64,000 nucleotides of DNA from positions 34,623,519 to 34,687,518 of the forward strand of contig NC_064765.1 of NCBI RefSeq assembly GCF_011397635.1, given 5' to 3'. The position numbers were made by a program, and so were the translations under genes. Below the pieces are notes generated by a model. The model saw only the letters and a program-made list of their open reading frames with translations. It was not told where the DNA came from and ran no database searches. Positions 48,301 to 60,100 of this stretch are shown one piece after another (the first letter of the stretch is position 1; the number at the start of each line of letters is the position of its first letter). The DNA is from Epinephelus fuscoguttatus (Eukaryota > Chordata > Actinopteri > Perciformes > Serranidae).

Positions 48301-51300
48301 ACAGAGGAAAACCAATGAAATAGCAACACAATGCATTTGGTAGTCCATCATAACAAATGTATGAATGTTCTCCCACCACATTACTCACAAGTACACATAA
48401 ATGACTCAGATTGCAGTGTTTAAATTGTTGCAGTGAGAAGTCAGCTAGACTAAACTACAATAATAGCTCTGAATCTAGGAGATTACTAAATGCCGAAGGA
48501 AACTGTAGAGAATGTACAAATCCTGAAAATGACTTTAGGAATCTTTTACTTCTGTTTATGCTGATTTATTTGTAAGATTTAGGAATCTATCTGAACTCCA
48601 GGGCTTACCAAGTTTGTTTATCATCTTCTCAAATTCATTCACTGTTACTGTTCTGATTCACTGATACACATGGTGTACCTCAAGGCTCAAGTGTTGGGCC
48701 ACTACCATTTTGTTTATATCTATCACTCGTGGCTCAGCCCCAAGACGTTTTGTTCATTTCTTTTGCATTTATTTCTGTGAAGAATCCAAACACTACCTAT
48801 TTTAAACAGCAAGAAATCTTGACACTACACTGCACAGTATGCAGCTGCAAGTCAGATTTCGATTCTGATATACTTGCTCTGTTACTATATATAGAAATGT
48901 TAGAAAATGAGAAGTGAAAAAAGACAACTAAACTGTGTTTTTTTGTTGTTGTTGTTGCTGTTTAAAGCAGCTTTGAAATTCTCAGGAACATAAAGTGTTA
49001 CATGTACCATGATCCATGTCAATATGATGACTCTGGCACCCAAATGATTGATTTTTAAAAATATCTGAATATCCTTATAGAAGTATTACATCTGTTAAAT
49101 TGCCCCAAAAAGACAGTAAATATGAATGAATAGCATATGCATTGGAAGACAATTTGAACTGGGAATGCTACCATCGAATACCAAGTTGCGCCACTTTATT
49201 CACTTCATTCTGTATGGCGCAAAATTATGGCTTATATTTTTATTCTTGCACCTGTATTGATATTTTAGATTTGCTTTTGTTATATTTGTATTTGCCCTGC
49301 GATAGTCTGGAGATCTGTCCAGGGTGTAACCCGCCTCCCGTCCAATGTCAGCTGGGATAGGCTACAGCCCCCCCGCGACCCCTAACAGGATAAGCGGTAA
49401 CGGAAAATGAATGAATGAATATTTGCACCCTTTCCTACTTTGCACTGCAAAGTGCTGTTCAACAATTTCCCTTAGGATAAATAAAATTCTTGCCTATATT
49501 ATCTTTGAACTGATGTTACAGTGGCATTGTTGCCTAGGGCATTTATAACCCTGTCTAACCATTCAGTATGTATTGGTTGCATTAAAACCGGCATTTTGTT
49601 TTGGCCTGTGTGATGAATATTCAGTCCTGAGATGTATGTCAAAGTATGGTGAAAAACAGTTCAGAGTCTGCGCTGACAATAACCATTTTTGTGGCATTAC
49701 CTTGTGCCAACATTGGAAGTCCCAGTCGATTTGGTTGACCAGTCAGCAGGATGTCTGTCTGTGTCTGTAGCTGGTGAGGCCATAGCACTGAGCTCCAAAC
49801 TGACCTGGGATCTGCTCCCCACACCTGGAAAAATTCAAAACAGATTCAACACAATTAAACATGAGAAATAGGAGATATAATCAAAACATTACACCCTTCA
49901 CCCCCCTTCTTGTCAAGCATTTGGATACTTGATCATAGCCAGTTGGTCAGTGCTTATACCACCTACTGGCTGTTTCAACATTTGTTCTTTCTTTTTAGCT
50001 GAGGCCTTCCTGCAGAATTGGAAAATGATGCACACATTTGTCTTTGAAGGCAGTTTTATCAGTTACAGTACCAAAGCCAACAAATCCAAGTTTAGGTAGT
50101 CCATCACACCTCAGATGCATGGCAATCAAGCAACCAAGCCAAAATCCAAACCTCTTTAGATATCCCCTTAATGTTACACTGAAACTCCCCTCCCCTCTCC
50201 CTGCTATGCTGAGCTCAGTATTTGTATGTAGGGAGTGACAAGGTCAGAGCCTTGAAGCCAGACAGCAATGCTGTACATATACTACATTCACATGATCTCA
50301 TTACACTTTGTTTCCATCTTCAATCTGACATTATCTACCCTAACTGATTTCCACGAGGGAGAGGGATTTGATTTTCCCTAGGCAGTCACTAGAGACCAAC
50401 ATATCTACCTGAATCAAACATCATTTTAAGTTCACACTGATGTGTAGCCATGCCAACATGTCTGTTTTACTGGGGTTTTAAGAGTGGAGCAAAGTCAAAA
50501 CAAACTACGATGTCAGGGGATACTGAGAAGTGATGGCAATTTAGAACAGCCTCAATAGCAGCATCTATCTTGTCTGTCTTGTTGTTATTAAAGGGCCACT
50601 GTGTAAAATGGGTTGAAAACAGTGACATCAGTGGTCAAATTCTAGATTGCAGGGCTCACACACTCACCCCTCCTGTCGGGTAAATGACGGTGGCCTCATA
50701 GGGACAAAAAGCCTTGCGCAGACATGAGTTTTTCAGGAGTAGGTCTATCTAGCGACGAAGTGAATGTTTATTTAGAAATCTAAACCATGTTACGATATTG
50801 TAATGAATCCCTCACGAGTAGGAGACCAGAGGAGCGTTCTGGAAAAAGGCCTGTTTATTTGAGCACTCCAAAAACTCCGGTAACACTCCAGGGGGTAAAA
50901 GACTCCGTCCCAAACTCTGACTCTTCTAGCAGACACTCCATACACACATTCTCGTTTATGATACCTAGCGGGCACCCCCTCCCCTCTCTGCTCCACCAAT
51001 CTCCAGCCCGCACACTGACTGACAGCGTGGCCGGTAAACAGAGCTCAGCTGTTTATTTAGCCTAGCAATATCTCCAGACTATAGTAGCTGCAGTTGACGA
51101 CTTTGAACGCGATTTTGAAGAGTTTCTTATAGCGGACACAGACCCAGAGCCATACCTGTTTGAGCCGGAGCATACAGATGAGGAACTCCATGTGTTTGAT
51201 GCTGAGCAGGCGAGAAGAGAGGCTGAATGCACAGAATGGGTGCTACCATCACTGGGGAGATATATCATCAGGAGGAAAAGCGCCGCAGAGAGTGCATCAC

Positions 51301-51494
51301 AAGGAGTGAAGTTGCGTCTTCTTTTCCTCACAGATGACGGTTCGGGTTCATTCTCTCCTGTTGCGTGGTAAGTGTGGTCCATTCGCAAACTTTATAACTA
51401 AAAAAACTTTTCACTACTCTCTATCGACGAACTACTAACACTCTGCTGTTTCCTCCTCCTTCTTCCTTCCTTCCGCTGTCTTCGTTGGTTCATT

Positions 51495-51536
<42 letters not shown>

Positions 51537-54500
51537 CATATATATACATTGTCCGCTAGGTCTGCCGTACATAGATGGCGGCGCAAGATGGCGACCTCTG
51601 TAAAGCAAGGCCCTTGCTATATATATATATATATATATATAAAAGCATAATTATAAGGCTACGAAAACCAAACGAATTTTATTTTATAGCGATTATACAC
51701 TTGTATAAACATATTAATGGGTAGAATATTCAGATTCAGATTCAGATTGACAATAAACCATGCCAAATATTACACACTGGCCCTTTAAGCAGGGTTTATA
51801 CTTCTGCATTGAATCAACGTTGTACCTACAGCACAGACTCTGTGATTGCGTGTACCCTATGCTGTGTCCTATGCTCTAGCCTGATGTGCACCTCTCCAGA
51901 AATGTAACTACATGTCGCAGCAACACTGACCTCCTGTTTTTGTTGATAATCTGAAAACCATTTCCATCAGTCGAAACAAAACTTTTATTTACTTTTATTT
52001 CACAGATAAGAAACTAGGGATGAGTGAGTACACCATTATCTGTATCTGTTCAACCTACTAATTTATCCATCTCTGTACTCGGGTGGAGTTTAAACAAGAT
52101 GTGGATGTGACCTAAAGTGAACAAATGGATGGGGCCCTAATCAAACGTTGTTATTTGAATCCTGAAATTAATATGGATTGATCAGAAGTTGCTATACATA
52201 TTATTTATTAAGAAACTATTCACAGAACAATCTCAGAATTAAGCTTCCGATCCCGTTAAATCACAAGACTGAGTGACTGGACACAAAGACGTGCTGTGTT
52301 TACATGGCAACTCGCGCAAGACTAGCTGATGGCTAGTGGTGGTGCTAGTTCTCTAGTCTCGCGAGAGTTGCCATGTAAACACAGCACCCCTGCAGGGCAG
52401 GCTAAGTGACCATGGTGAGAAATGATGCTATAAAAGTGGAGTAAATTACGTCTTTTCAAGTCAATTTTGCATGTCGCGGCTTCAGGGCACTTGGATTAAG
52501 ACGGAGGAGCTGTTCTGAAGTTTTTGAAATGCATTAGCTGAGTTTTATTACATTTTCAAAATGTGGGTTCCATGCACTTCAAGTGTAGCTGTTATTCCAG
52601 CTAGCTGTTATCCTCTGATACCCCGAACGAGTTTTGTGGATTAAAAAACTACACTGGACTTCTTGTAAGCATGAGGGTCAGTAAGTACTGTCTGTATTTT
52701 CATTCTAAAGTGGCCATTTTCTTTAATGTGAAGAGAAACTGCTGTTCGTCACAATGCCAGATGAATCGGTAAACTCAAATTGATTCAGAGGTCTGGACCC
52801 AGGCAACAGACTGACTGTTATATATTTACCACACTACAAACAATTTAACTCAACCTTTGCACTTGGTAAAGACCTCTGACAGATACTGTAGGTCTCAGTT
52901 CAGAATGTGAGCCATAAGCAGGTGAACTACTATAGCAAACTGGTCAGAGTGTTGGCCTTGGCCTTACTGAAAAGTATCTTAAGGCTGAGATGATCTATAA
53001 ACTATCTGAGAAAGCCAAGGTGTTATTGAAAAATATTTTAATATACCCATTTAATTTTATGGAATTCATATATCAAAGGTATTGTGTCTTTATTAGACTC
53101 ATATTTTCCTTTTGTGATCCCTGTATAAAATTATGTGCATAGTGAGATTGAGCTGTGTGTCCAGGGAAACGAGACCACTGAAATATGTCATTATATTTAG
53201 AAAGACTTCTAAGGGAGACAGGAGAGGCGAGACAGACTAAAAACTGGATTGCAATGATGAGACACAATGCACTTGCAAGTTACAGATTTTTTTCATGTTC
53301 TAAAGTCAAGCTTGTATTGTTGTTTTTAAATGGACAAAACAGTAATAGCACACTATATTTATCAAGTTTTAGAGATTCAGGTTTCTGTGATCTCACGTGT
53401 CACAGTACGGCACTGGTCAAGCTCTAAAAATCACAGATTCCTACATGTTCTGTAATGCAACCAATAGCATCTTTTCCCAGGCCCTCCTCTCATGGTAAAA
53501 GCCCACTGCTTTCGAATGCCATGCTTTTAGTGTGTAGGGCAAGCTCTCTGTTTCTAAATTTGAAGTCTCAAAGTGAAGCCAAGATAACCCTGATGACATC
53601 ACTATGACATAATCAGGACAAAGCTTTTCCAATACAGTAGTTTCCATGTCAAATAAAGTGAACTTTGAGGGTAAGATTAATAGAGTTTTCCATTAACCTA
53701 AATGAAATACTGCGAGAAGAATGAAAACAAAAATATACAAAATCCAAATAATGTCTACCTGTCATGACTGCAGCTTTCTCTCTCTGTGGCCCAGGGTGTG
53801 TTTGGTACATGTCTGCTCGTTCCCTCTGCGGCTCCAGCAGTGATTGGTATACATCCTGGGTGTCCCTGTGGGGCTGAGACAGGTCTAGATGCTCCAGGTC
53901 AGAGTCCAGCTCCCTGGCTCTCCTTTCCAGCTCTGTCAGGCTGAGTTCTGAGGCTGCCGAGGAGGGTGGGTGTGAGCCCCCAAAGCCAACTGGGGGTCGG
54001 AGAAGAGGCCAACGTTGCAGGGAGCCCGAGAGGGAATCAGTATCACCACCTCCTCCTGCTCCCCCTTTCTCCCAGCCATCCTCCCACAACGTGTTGACCA
54101 TGTCAAGGACAGCATCCCAACTCTCTATCCCGCCTTCCTCTCCAAATGTGCCTCCTTCTCCTCCCTCCACTTCATCTTCTTCTTTCTTTGATTTAGCCAC
54201 CACCTCCTCCATCTCTTGTCCATGCTGCTCCTGTATTCCATCCTTTATCTTCATTCCTCTATCCTCTACTTTTTCACAGATTATTTCTACACTCCTTTCC
54301 TTTTTCACATCTTCCTTTATGTTTCCATCCTCTTGCGTTTTCCCTTCAACTCTTCTCTCTGACTTTTCTCGTTTGGTTTCCTCTACCAGACCCTCACTGA
54401 CAATAACTCTCTCATTCTCCTTAATCACATTCTCCACTCTTTTGTCTTTCTCTTCTCTACGCACTTTATCTCGCTTCTCTTCCTTCCCCTTCTTCTCCTC

Positions 54501-57200
54501 CGTCTTCTCCTTACTCTGCTCTCCTTGCTTCTCCTTGCTCCTGGATCTCCTGGGTTCCTCCTGCTCTCTGCAGACTCTCCAGTGCTCCAAGTTTTGCTCC
54601 TTCAGGGAAGCCCTGCCCACCAAACCGGTCCCCAGTCCTGGATCTGCATGGGAGGGCTCTTTAAGTGAGCATCGTCCCACAATACTTATAGAATTCATAA
54701 TGGTTGTTAGCGGGTTCTCTGAGTAGTGGCCTTGACGGGGGTGGAGGTGGGCATGTGGGCGCCTCTTTTCCAATGCTGAGAGGACAGAGGGGAGTGGGGG
54801 GAGAATAGGGAGGTTGTGGAGTGCCCCACCCTGTCGAACAGTCCTCTTCCTAACAATGATTCGGCGAGGCCAGGTGGACTCAATGCCCTCAGCGGGGCCT
54901 GTTGACTCAAGGTCTCCAAGTCCTCTGCTAAGTCGAGGACTGACCACACCTGGTCTGAGCCCTGTGGCTGTGCCAGGTCGAGTCCTGGAACTGGACTTGG
55001 ATGATTTGGACTTGTGGGACCTGGAACTTTTCTCTACATGGCTGAATACAATTTTATCGATGTCTAAAGGCTTTTTATCAGCCTGATCTGCAAGAGCAGT
55101 ATCAGTTTTATCCCCAGTCACAACACTTATCTGAGCTTTATCTGTAGCGTTGTTGCTGTTCTGGGTTTCACTGACAACCCCAGTCTCAGTGTTAATTTTA
55201 GTCACTGTCTCATTACTAACCTCAGCCTCTAGTACTGGCTCAGGCTCAGATGTAGGTGCAATCTTAACCTCTGTCTCAACTTTAGCTTCTACTCTGGACT
55301 CTTCAACCAAGCAAACCTCATTGTTAACTGTAGCTCCATCTCCAACTTCTGTTACAGTCTTGTTTTCCACCTGCTTTGAACTAGATTTAGCTTCAATCCC
55401 TGCCTCAATCTCTGGCTTCATCTCTGGAGGGGGTCCACCTCCAATCTCAACTTCATCCTCAAGCCCAACCCTGTTGTCATTGTCAGTCACAGTCGAAGTT
55501 ACAGTCTCAGTAATAGGTTCTGGTTTAGCCCTTCCACTTTTTTCTCCACTTCTTGACCCTCCCCTGTGTCCCTCCTTGTTCACAGCTGGAGCCATATGTT
55601 CTATCTCCACCCCAGACTGCACTTTCCCTTCTAGATCCCGTCCCCCTGGTCGTGTTTTCACCTGAGAGCCCATTCTTGTTTCAGACCCATTTTTAATGCT
55701 AGCCCTGGATCCGTTGTGATATTTGTTCCAACTTTCAGCTCTATGGAGTTCTTGCATTCCAGCTCTGATTTCAGCCTCAGACATGTTTCCAACTTCACCT
55801 ACAAAAGTTGGCCCACACCCAGTTTTGCTGTCAACTAACACCAGTCCCACACCTCCATTGTCAAACTTTGAAACCATACCCCCACCTACACCTTCGGGGC
55901 CAACCTTTGACCCAGCTCTATTCCTACCCACAGCACCTGTGCCCATCCTGGGGGCAGCACTGGGGGAGGGTGAAGGTGAGGGCTGAGGGAGCAACAGGGG
56001 CGTGGTGTCTAGAACATGGTCGGATTCTAAAAACACTGAGTCTCGGTCTGAACGCAGAGGAACTGGTCTACCATACCCAAAGGTTCCAAAAGTTGATGTC
56101 TCCCTCCTCTCCCTCTCTCTCGCCCTCTCCCTCTCCAACCTCCCTCTCTCCCTCTCTCTTTCCCATTCTCGCTGGGCCCACCCTCGCTCCATCTCCCTTT
56201 CTCTCTCCCTCTCCCACTCCCTTTCTCGCTCACTCCGGCCCCATCCTCCTCCTCGATCCCTCATGTCCTGCTCGAGGTCATGAGCGGACAGTTGGACCAG
56301 TGGGGCACGGTAGGGGGATCGTCTAAGCTCATGAGGTGGTGACATCCTGAGGCTCTGGGTTTGGGAGTAATGCCTCGGCTGGATGACGTGGGGAGGGGAA
56401 CAACGCAGACTCTGAGACTGACTGGGGCGAGGTTTGGCAGGGGAGAAAAAGACCGGAGTATGGTAGCCCGAGGAGAGAGGTGAGCCAGAGAAGGGGGAAA
56501 TGAGAGGAGAGGTAAGGGAGGAGGACTGGCCCCCCTGGGGAGGGTAGTGCCCAGGGTTAAGATACCCCCCTCCTCTGTCCATCATTTCGGTTGTAGTAAG
56601 CTCCAAACACTCCAGGTGTTTTGGAGGTGTCAAGACTTTCCAGGAATGTCGGCCATCTCTGCTCTTTGTACTGTCTCCATGGTGATGGTGTGGGTGATGG
56701 TGATGTTTCTTGGATGAGGAGGAGGACACTCCTGGTGCTGAGAATGATGACACAGAGGGAGAAACTGATCGATTAAAACATCCTGGGGAATGGCAGCCGC
56801 TACCATCACCATCCTGACCCCCAAGCTTCAATGAATCATAGATGGCTCTTTCATCCAGTCGCCGAACAAACGAGGGGTTTGGAGTTAGAGAGCGGGGCTG
56901 CGAATCAAACATGTCAGCTGGAGACCTGCTAACCCTCAGGGAGCCGCTTGCAGAGTAGCTAAAACTCCCCTCACCTCCACCGTCTCGCCTTATGGACCCT
57001 CCAGGGTGATGGTGATGACTGTCAATCTGTTGATTGATGCACATGGTATCGTAGATGGATCGCTGGGGTACGTAGCCGTCTCCGTATCCCCCATCCACTC
57101 CCCCACCTCGTCCTCCCATTCCCCCATCCCCAGCTCCATGCTTCTCCAGGCAGCAGGAGCTCTTCCTGAAACACCCGGGACGGCTAAGAGGCTTGCCCAT
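44711..57200 (-). CDS. Large putatively acylated, low-complexity protein (1683 aa), family not recognised
   Basis: Four exons (57200-53759, 49824-49701, 47203-46310, 45302-44711) join with matching phases to 1683 codons plus stop. The start at 57200 gives MGKPLSRPGC: Gly2 with Ser6 fits N-myristoylation, and Cys10, Cys16 and Cys17 among basic residues could be palmitoylated, so plasma-membrane anchoring is inferred. Seen further on: Gly-rich 21-42; two similar motifs, RSIYDTM (about 47-53) and RAIYDSL (about 118-124); a His run at about 166-174; an Arg/Glu-rich block like REREWERERER; Val/Glu/Thr-rich repeats; a Lys/Glu-rich probable coiled coil; SLTELERRARELDSDLEHL near the end of exon 1; DSFVYLA twice in exon 3; KRVTWQFKP and a Ser-rich tail in exon 4. 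It is largely disordered and scaffold-like. I do not recognise the family or a function. Confidence 0.85.
45303..46309 (-). other. Intron 3 of the large - strand gene
   Basis: Donor AAG|GTATGTGT and acceptor tttttccag. Nothing else recognised inside. Confidence 0.8.
46310..47203 (-). CDS. Large - strand gene, coding exon 3
   Basis: The acceptor ctcttttttctag ends at 47204 on the - strand. The exon completes an AG|C serine codon and runs STKEDSSPDSNLTLESDSS, an acidic/Ser-rich region, then KKVTLMGGDIPLPLSPSK, DPFVQSDSFVYLAV and FLCTDSFVYLAA, and ends AG|GTATGT. It has two DSFVYLA motifs about 85 residues apart. Confidence 0.88.
48672..48743 (+). pseudogene. LINE reverse transcriptase fragment
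   Basis: The + frame reads GVPQGSSVGPLPFCLYLSL, the conserved (G/A)PQGS.LGPLLF.LY motif of non-LTR reverse transcriptases. The following YADD box is absent, so this is a short remnant inserted antisense in the intron. Confidence 0.75.
49270..49425 (-). repeat. LINE-2-type tail fragment
   Basis: Reverse complement of the 24850-24930 type tail: cagctgggataggctacagc and aacaggataagcgg, followed by an aatgaatgaatga tail. Confidence 0.8.
49701..49824 (-). CDS. Large - strand gene, coding exon 2 (124 nt)
   Basis: The acceptor gaatttttccag and donor ACAAG|GTAATG are both good. In the phase dictated by exon 1 it reads GVGSRSQVSLELSAMASPAT and then a Ser/Thr-rich stretch with no stop, and its leftover two bases match exon 3. 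That three-way phase agreement is why I accept such a small exon. Confidence 0.8.
50588..51788 (+). mobile_element. Non-autonomous TTAA-target element, copy 2 (about 1.2 kb)
   Basis: TTAA borders and ends as in copy 1 (ttaaagggccactgtgtaa and ttacacactggccctttaa). Same orientation and high identity with 19870-21048 throughout. It differs by small indels and by expanded TA tracts (51496-51548 and 51616-51641) that replace part of the copy 1 sequence. It lies in an intron, antisense to the host gene. Confidence 0.78.
51093..51242 (+). pseudogene. Captured P2X7-like PYLFEP exon fragment, copy 2
   Basis: The + frame reads DDFERDFEEFLIADTDPEPY then LFEPEHTDEEL and ends EAECTEW. The terminal TEW is what normally precedes the Cys-rich part in the fish P2X7-like domain. 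It retains three bases (one Gln/Ala-region codon) missing from copy 1. A donor-like GTGGTAAGTG is at 51366-51375. Confidence 0.5.
52014..52400. repeat. Decayed fish repeat with a long hairpin (52291-52387)
   Basis: The arms gtgctgtgtttacatggcaa (52291) and ttgccatgtaaacacagcac (ending 52387) pair over about 35 bases, including the inner ctcgcgcaagactag and ctagtctcgcgagag, around a loop of about 30 bases. The upstream block gatgagtgagtacaccatta is a familiar fish repeat. Confidence 0.75.
52401..53758. other. Intronic, nothing assigned
   Basis: The right part of intron 1. Short open frames here have no motif. Confidence 0.35.
53759..57200 (-). CDS. Large - strand gene, coding exon 1 (3442 nt)
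   Basis: Open for 1147 codons from MGKPLSRPGC to ...KAAVMT, then the donor ACAG|GTAGAC. The frame stays open upstream to 57332, but the ATG at 57200 is preferred because it creates the acylation signal. The upstream in-frame residues look like untranslated sequence, and a possible acceptor, cacccttcaag, lies near 57256. Long antisense open frames (54091-54726, 55150-55665, 55808-56326) are shadows of the low-complexity codons. Confidence 0.9.
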
Positions 57201-59468
57201 GATTGGTCGGATGGCTGACGGTGGGAGGGGTTGGGAGGAGGCACGTTTGAAGCTTGAAGGGTGAATTGTGAATTTGTTTATTAAACTAACTCTGAAAAAT
57301 TTTGCTTGCAAAATCAACTTCAGAATGTGCAAAATGCATGGCAGCTGGCTTTGAGAAGGCCATGGTGAAATAAATGAAACAAAAAAATGGCAAATTCAAC
57401 ATTTTTGCTTCTTCTTTTATGATAAAATACTGAAGCATATTCCCTCCGTTTCAGGTCAGAGCAATCTTGTCATCAAAGTACGGCATTGCTGCAAAAACAA
57501 AATCAGCTTGTAAAAAGCTCCATGATATGAAAACAATGTGAACAAGATAACATCCAAATGAAATTGCTGATAGAATCCTACTTCGTGAAATATTCCAACA
57601 AGATTTTGAAGAAAAATATTAGAATACAAGACAAGTCCAGTTTTTTTGTCCACAGGGGCACTGATCTTAGCTCATCTTTTCTCCTCTTCTCTTCCCAACA
57701 TGTCAGCATTTGTCTTTATTCCCGTTGTTTATTGTTCTGGTTGTCTGTTCAGAGTCAATTAAGTCTTTATCCAGTGGAGCGTTAGTCAGTCAGACACAAA
57801 GCGACAGAAAGGCCAAGCACAGCAGATGCAGGACTGAATCCAGTCGGAACTTCTCCATTCATTTTGGCTGTGTTTGCTGATTACCATCGTCTGTCTGTAG
57901 AAAACAAAGCAAACAACAAAAGATTTTAACAGAAAACAGCTTGAAAAAATTCTCTTCATCAATATCAAAGTGAGCGGATATTAGCATTATAAGATAATAT
58001 TTAACAATCATGATTTTCTTGCATGTCCAATTAAAGGGGCACTCCACCAACCTAATGAGTGAAAACAATGTCCAGCCAAGACAACTATCGATAAAAACCT
58101 CAAATTTACTTTATGTAGAACTTTTTCTCCTCAGGATGAGCTAAACACCAAGCTAAATACTGTCAATTTTGTAGGCGTTATATCTAAGAACATTAGACCA
58201 ACATAACAGTTCTGACAACCAAAAGGATAAAAAAAAATGTACATAGCCAACAAAGCAAAAGATAAAAACCTCAAACAACTCAGCGAGCATTTTGAAGTTG
58301 CAGAGATGTTAATGCGACAACCTGCGCCAAGAAGCCTTAAAGCCCCGTGCAAATTTGGTGCCAAAAATAAAGTCAAGATGACGTCAACATTCCTTCAAAG
58401 CTGTTCCCTCTATCAATATGAGAAATCAGAAGCTCAGTTTTTCAACATGTCATCGGGAACATTTTTTGATTTGATGTGGCTGCTTTGAACTGGTTCATCT
58501 CCAGCAGCTAGCCCGCTAGCTCTAGCTTTGTCAGAGAAAACAACAGTACGATTATTAGCTCTGAAAATTAGCTTACAGGAAGTCATCAACATCTCAAGAA
58601 AAAGGCATTTAAAACTAATTTTGACCACAGAATCATGGCATCCACCACACATACTGCAAGATCTGGTAACCTCAGGACGACAACGACTAATTTCATCCCA
58701 CTTGAACCAGTTCAGAGGGATACAAAAGTTAAAAGAGGAATGAATAATCATTAATTGGCTCGAAAACTCCATTCACATATCCAAAAACATCTTAAAAAGC
58801 TTCCCACACCAAAATTCAAGAAAAATGTAATATTAAAGAGTCAGAACTGTCTAATTTTCATGTATTAGTGATGCCTTCTGCACAAATTAGTTAAGCTCTA
58901 TCAAAGGAGCCTATTGATACTTGAGAATCGTCTCTCTATCTCTACCCGTCTTTTCAGCGTGCCTTCGTTCTTAAGCATCCTCTCTCCCTCTCTCTCTTTC
59001 ATCACTGCTGCTGCCACCTGCTCTATTTTCCCCGATCAATAGAAAAGCCAGAACCTTATCAACATGGTCACAGCCATTAAAAGGCATCAGTCAATCCAGT
59101 CCGTCGATCTCAGTCCCATCCCGCTAATGTCTTGTCATTCTGCCTCAAATCAGCATCCTCTTTTGTTTTTCTTACCGGCATCTCTGCCCCTGTCGTTTCT
59201 CTCTCTATCTCTGCCGTTTTTCGCTTTTTCTGATGCTTGTCTCCCTCTCTCTCCCTCTCTCTCTCCCCCTCTTTCTCTCCCTCTCCCTCCACTGTGAATC
59301 ATGCCTTCTGTCAGAGGAAGGTTTTTTTGACAAGCGCTCTCTCTGCCAACCAACACACCAACGCAAACCCTCCTCCTCCTCCTCTTCTCCCTTTCACTCT
59401 CTCTCCCTTCTAGCTTTTCTTCTCCTCAATTCAGCCTCCCTCTACCTCTTGCTCTCTCCTTCTCTACC

Positions 59469-59471
59469 TCC

Positions 59472-59540
<69 letters not shown>
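59469..59540. repeat. (ATCT)n-(CT)n compound microsatellite
   Basis: Tetranucleotide run followed by a dinucleotide run, in a pyrimidine-rich region. Confidence 0.95.
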
Positions 59541-59826
59541 CTCCCATTTACACTCCACACAGCTTCGGGGCTTTAAGAGCTTTGGTGCTGCAAAGAGACC
59601 AACTTCTCCTCTCCAGCTGCTTCTCTTTTCTCTTTTCCTCCATCCCATCTCTCTCTTTCTCATCTCACACTCATCATCTCTCTCTAATGCTATCTTTCTA
59701 TCTTTCTCTCGTCTCCCTCTCTCATTCCCTTCTAGATTTAGTTTGACCTGAGTAGGTTACCCTTGGGAAATCATCACCATCAGACATTTTAGAAATGAGG
59801 TAACGAAGGAGAAGAGAAATGAGGGG

Positions 59827-59868
<42 letters not shown>
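59827..59868. repeat. (CTAT)n microsatellite
   Basis: About ten pure units. Confidence 0.95.
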
Positions 59869-60100
59869 ATATCCATGTTTCAGTCTCCCACACACTCTTT
59901 TCTTCTCTGGCTCTCTCCATCCCTCTTGTAGCCCTCTCAGTTTGCCCTCTACCTCCCACTCTTCACCTCAGCGTTAATGCAACACGCATCACTGTGGAGG
60001 CGGCAGGCAGAGTGAGAGAGACAGAGAAAGAAAGAGCAACAATGGATACTCACATACTGTACAGTGCAATTTAAAAGCGTCGTCATCGGCAACATCATTT

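Larger units (their letters stand above)
47204..49700 (-). other. Intron 2 of the large - strand gene
   Basis: Contains a short + strand LINE reverse transcriptase fragment (48672-48740) and an inverted LINE-2-type tail fragment (49270-49425). Otherwise featureless. Confidence 0.75.
49825..53758 (-). other. Intron 1 (between coding exons 1 and 2) of the large - strand gene
   Basis: Contains copy 2 of the TTAA element (50588-51788), a decayed fish repeat (about 52014-52250) and the hairpin at 52291-52387. No additional exon recognised. Confidence 0.75.
57201..60100. other. 5' flank of the large - strand gene; CT-rich and tetranucleotide tracts
   Basis: Should hold 5' UTR exon(s) and the promoter, which I cannot place. 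It contains (ATCT)n then (CT)n at 59469-59540, (CTAT)n at 59827-59868, long pyrimidine-rich stretches at 58970-59000 and 59200-59760, and a possible half element starting ttaaaggggcactccacc at 58032. Confidence 0.45.

Noticed and set aside
20356..51388. Minus-strand open frames beginning MRMDHTYHATGE in both TTAA elements (20356-20664 and 51062-51388)
   Set aside because: They are antisense to the PYLFEP exon and their C-terminal parts diverge by frameshift between copies. Conservation is explained by DNA identity of the two elements.
54091..56326. Long + strand open frames (Ser/Leu/Pro-rich) opposite the large exon
   Set aside because: They are shadows of low-complexity Glu/Arg/Lys codons in the - strand gene; they have no splice or start support of their own.
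58032..58800. Possible TTAA element starting ttaaaggggcactccacc
   Set aside because: No matching inverted right end was found within 0.9 kb, so borders cannot be supported.
59150..59751. Ser/Leu-rich and Glu/Arg-rich open frames
   Set aside because: They come from pyrimidine-rich tracts and microsatellites in the 5' flank.
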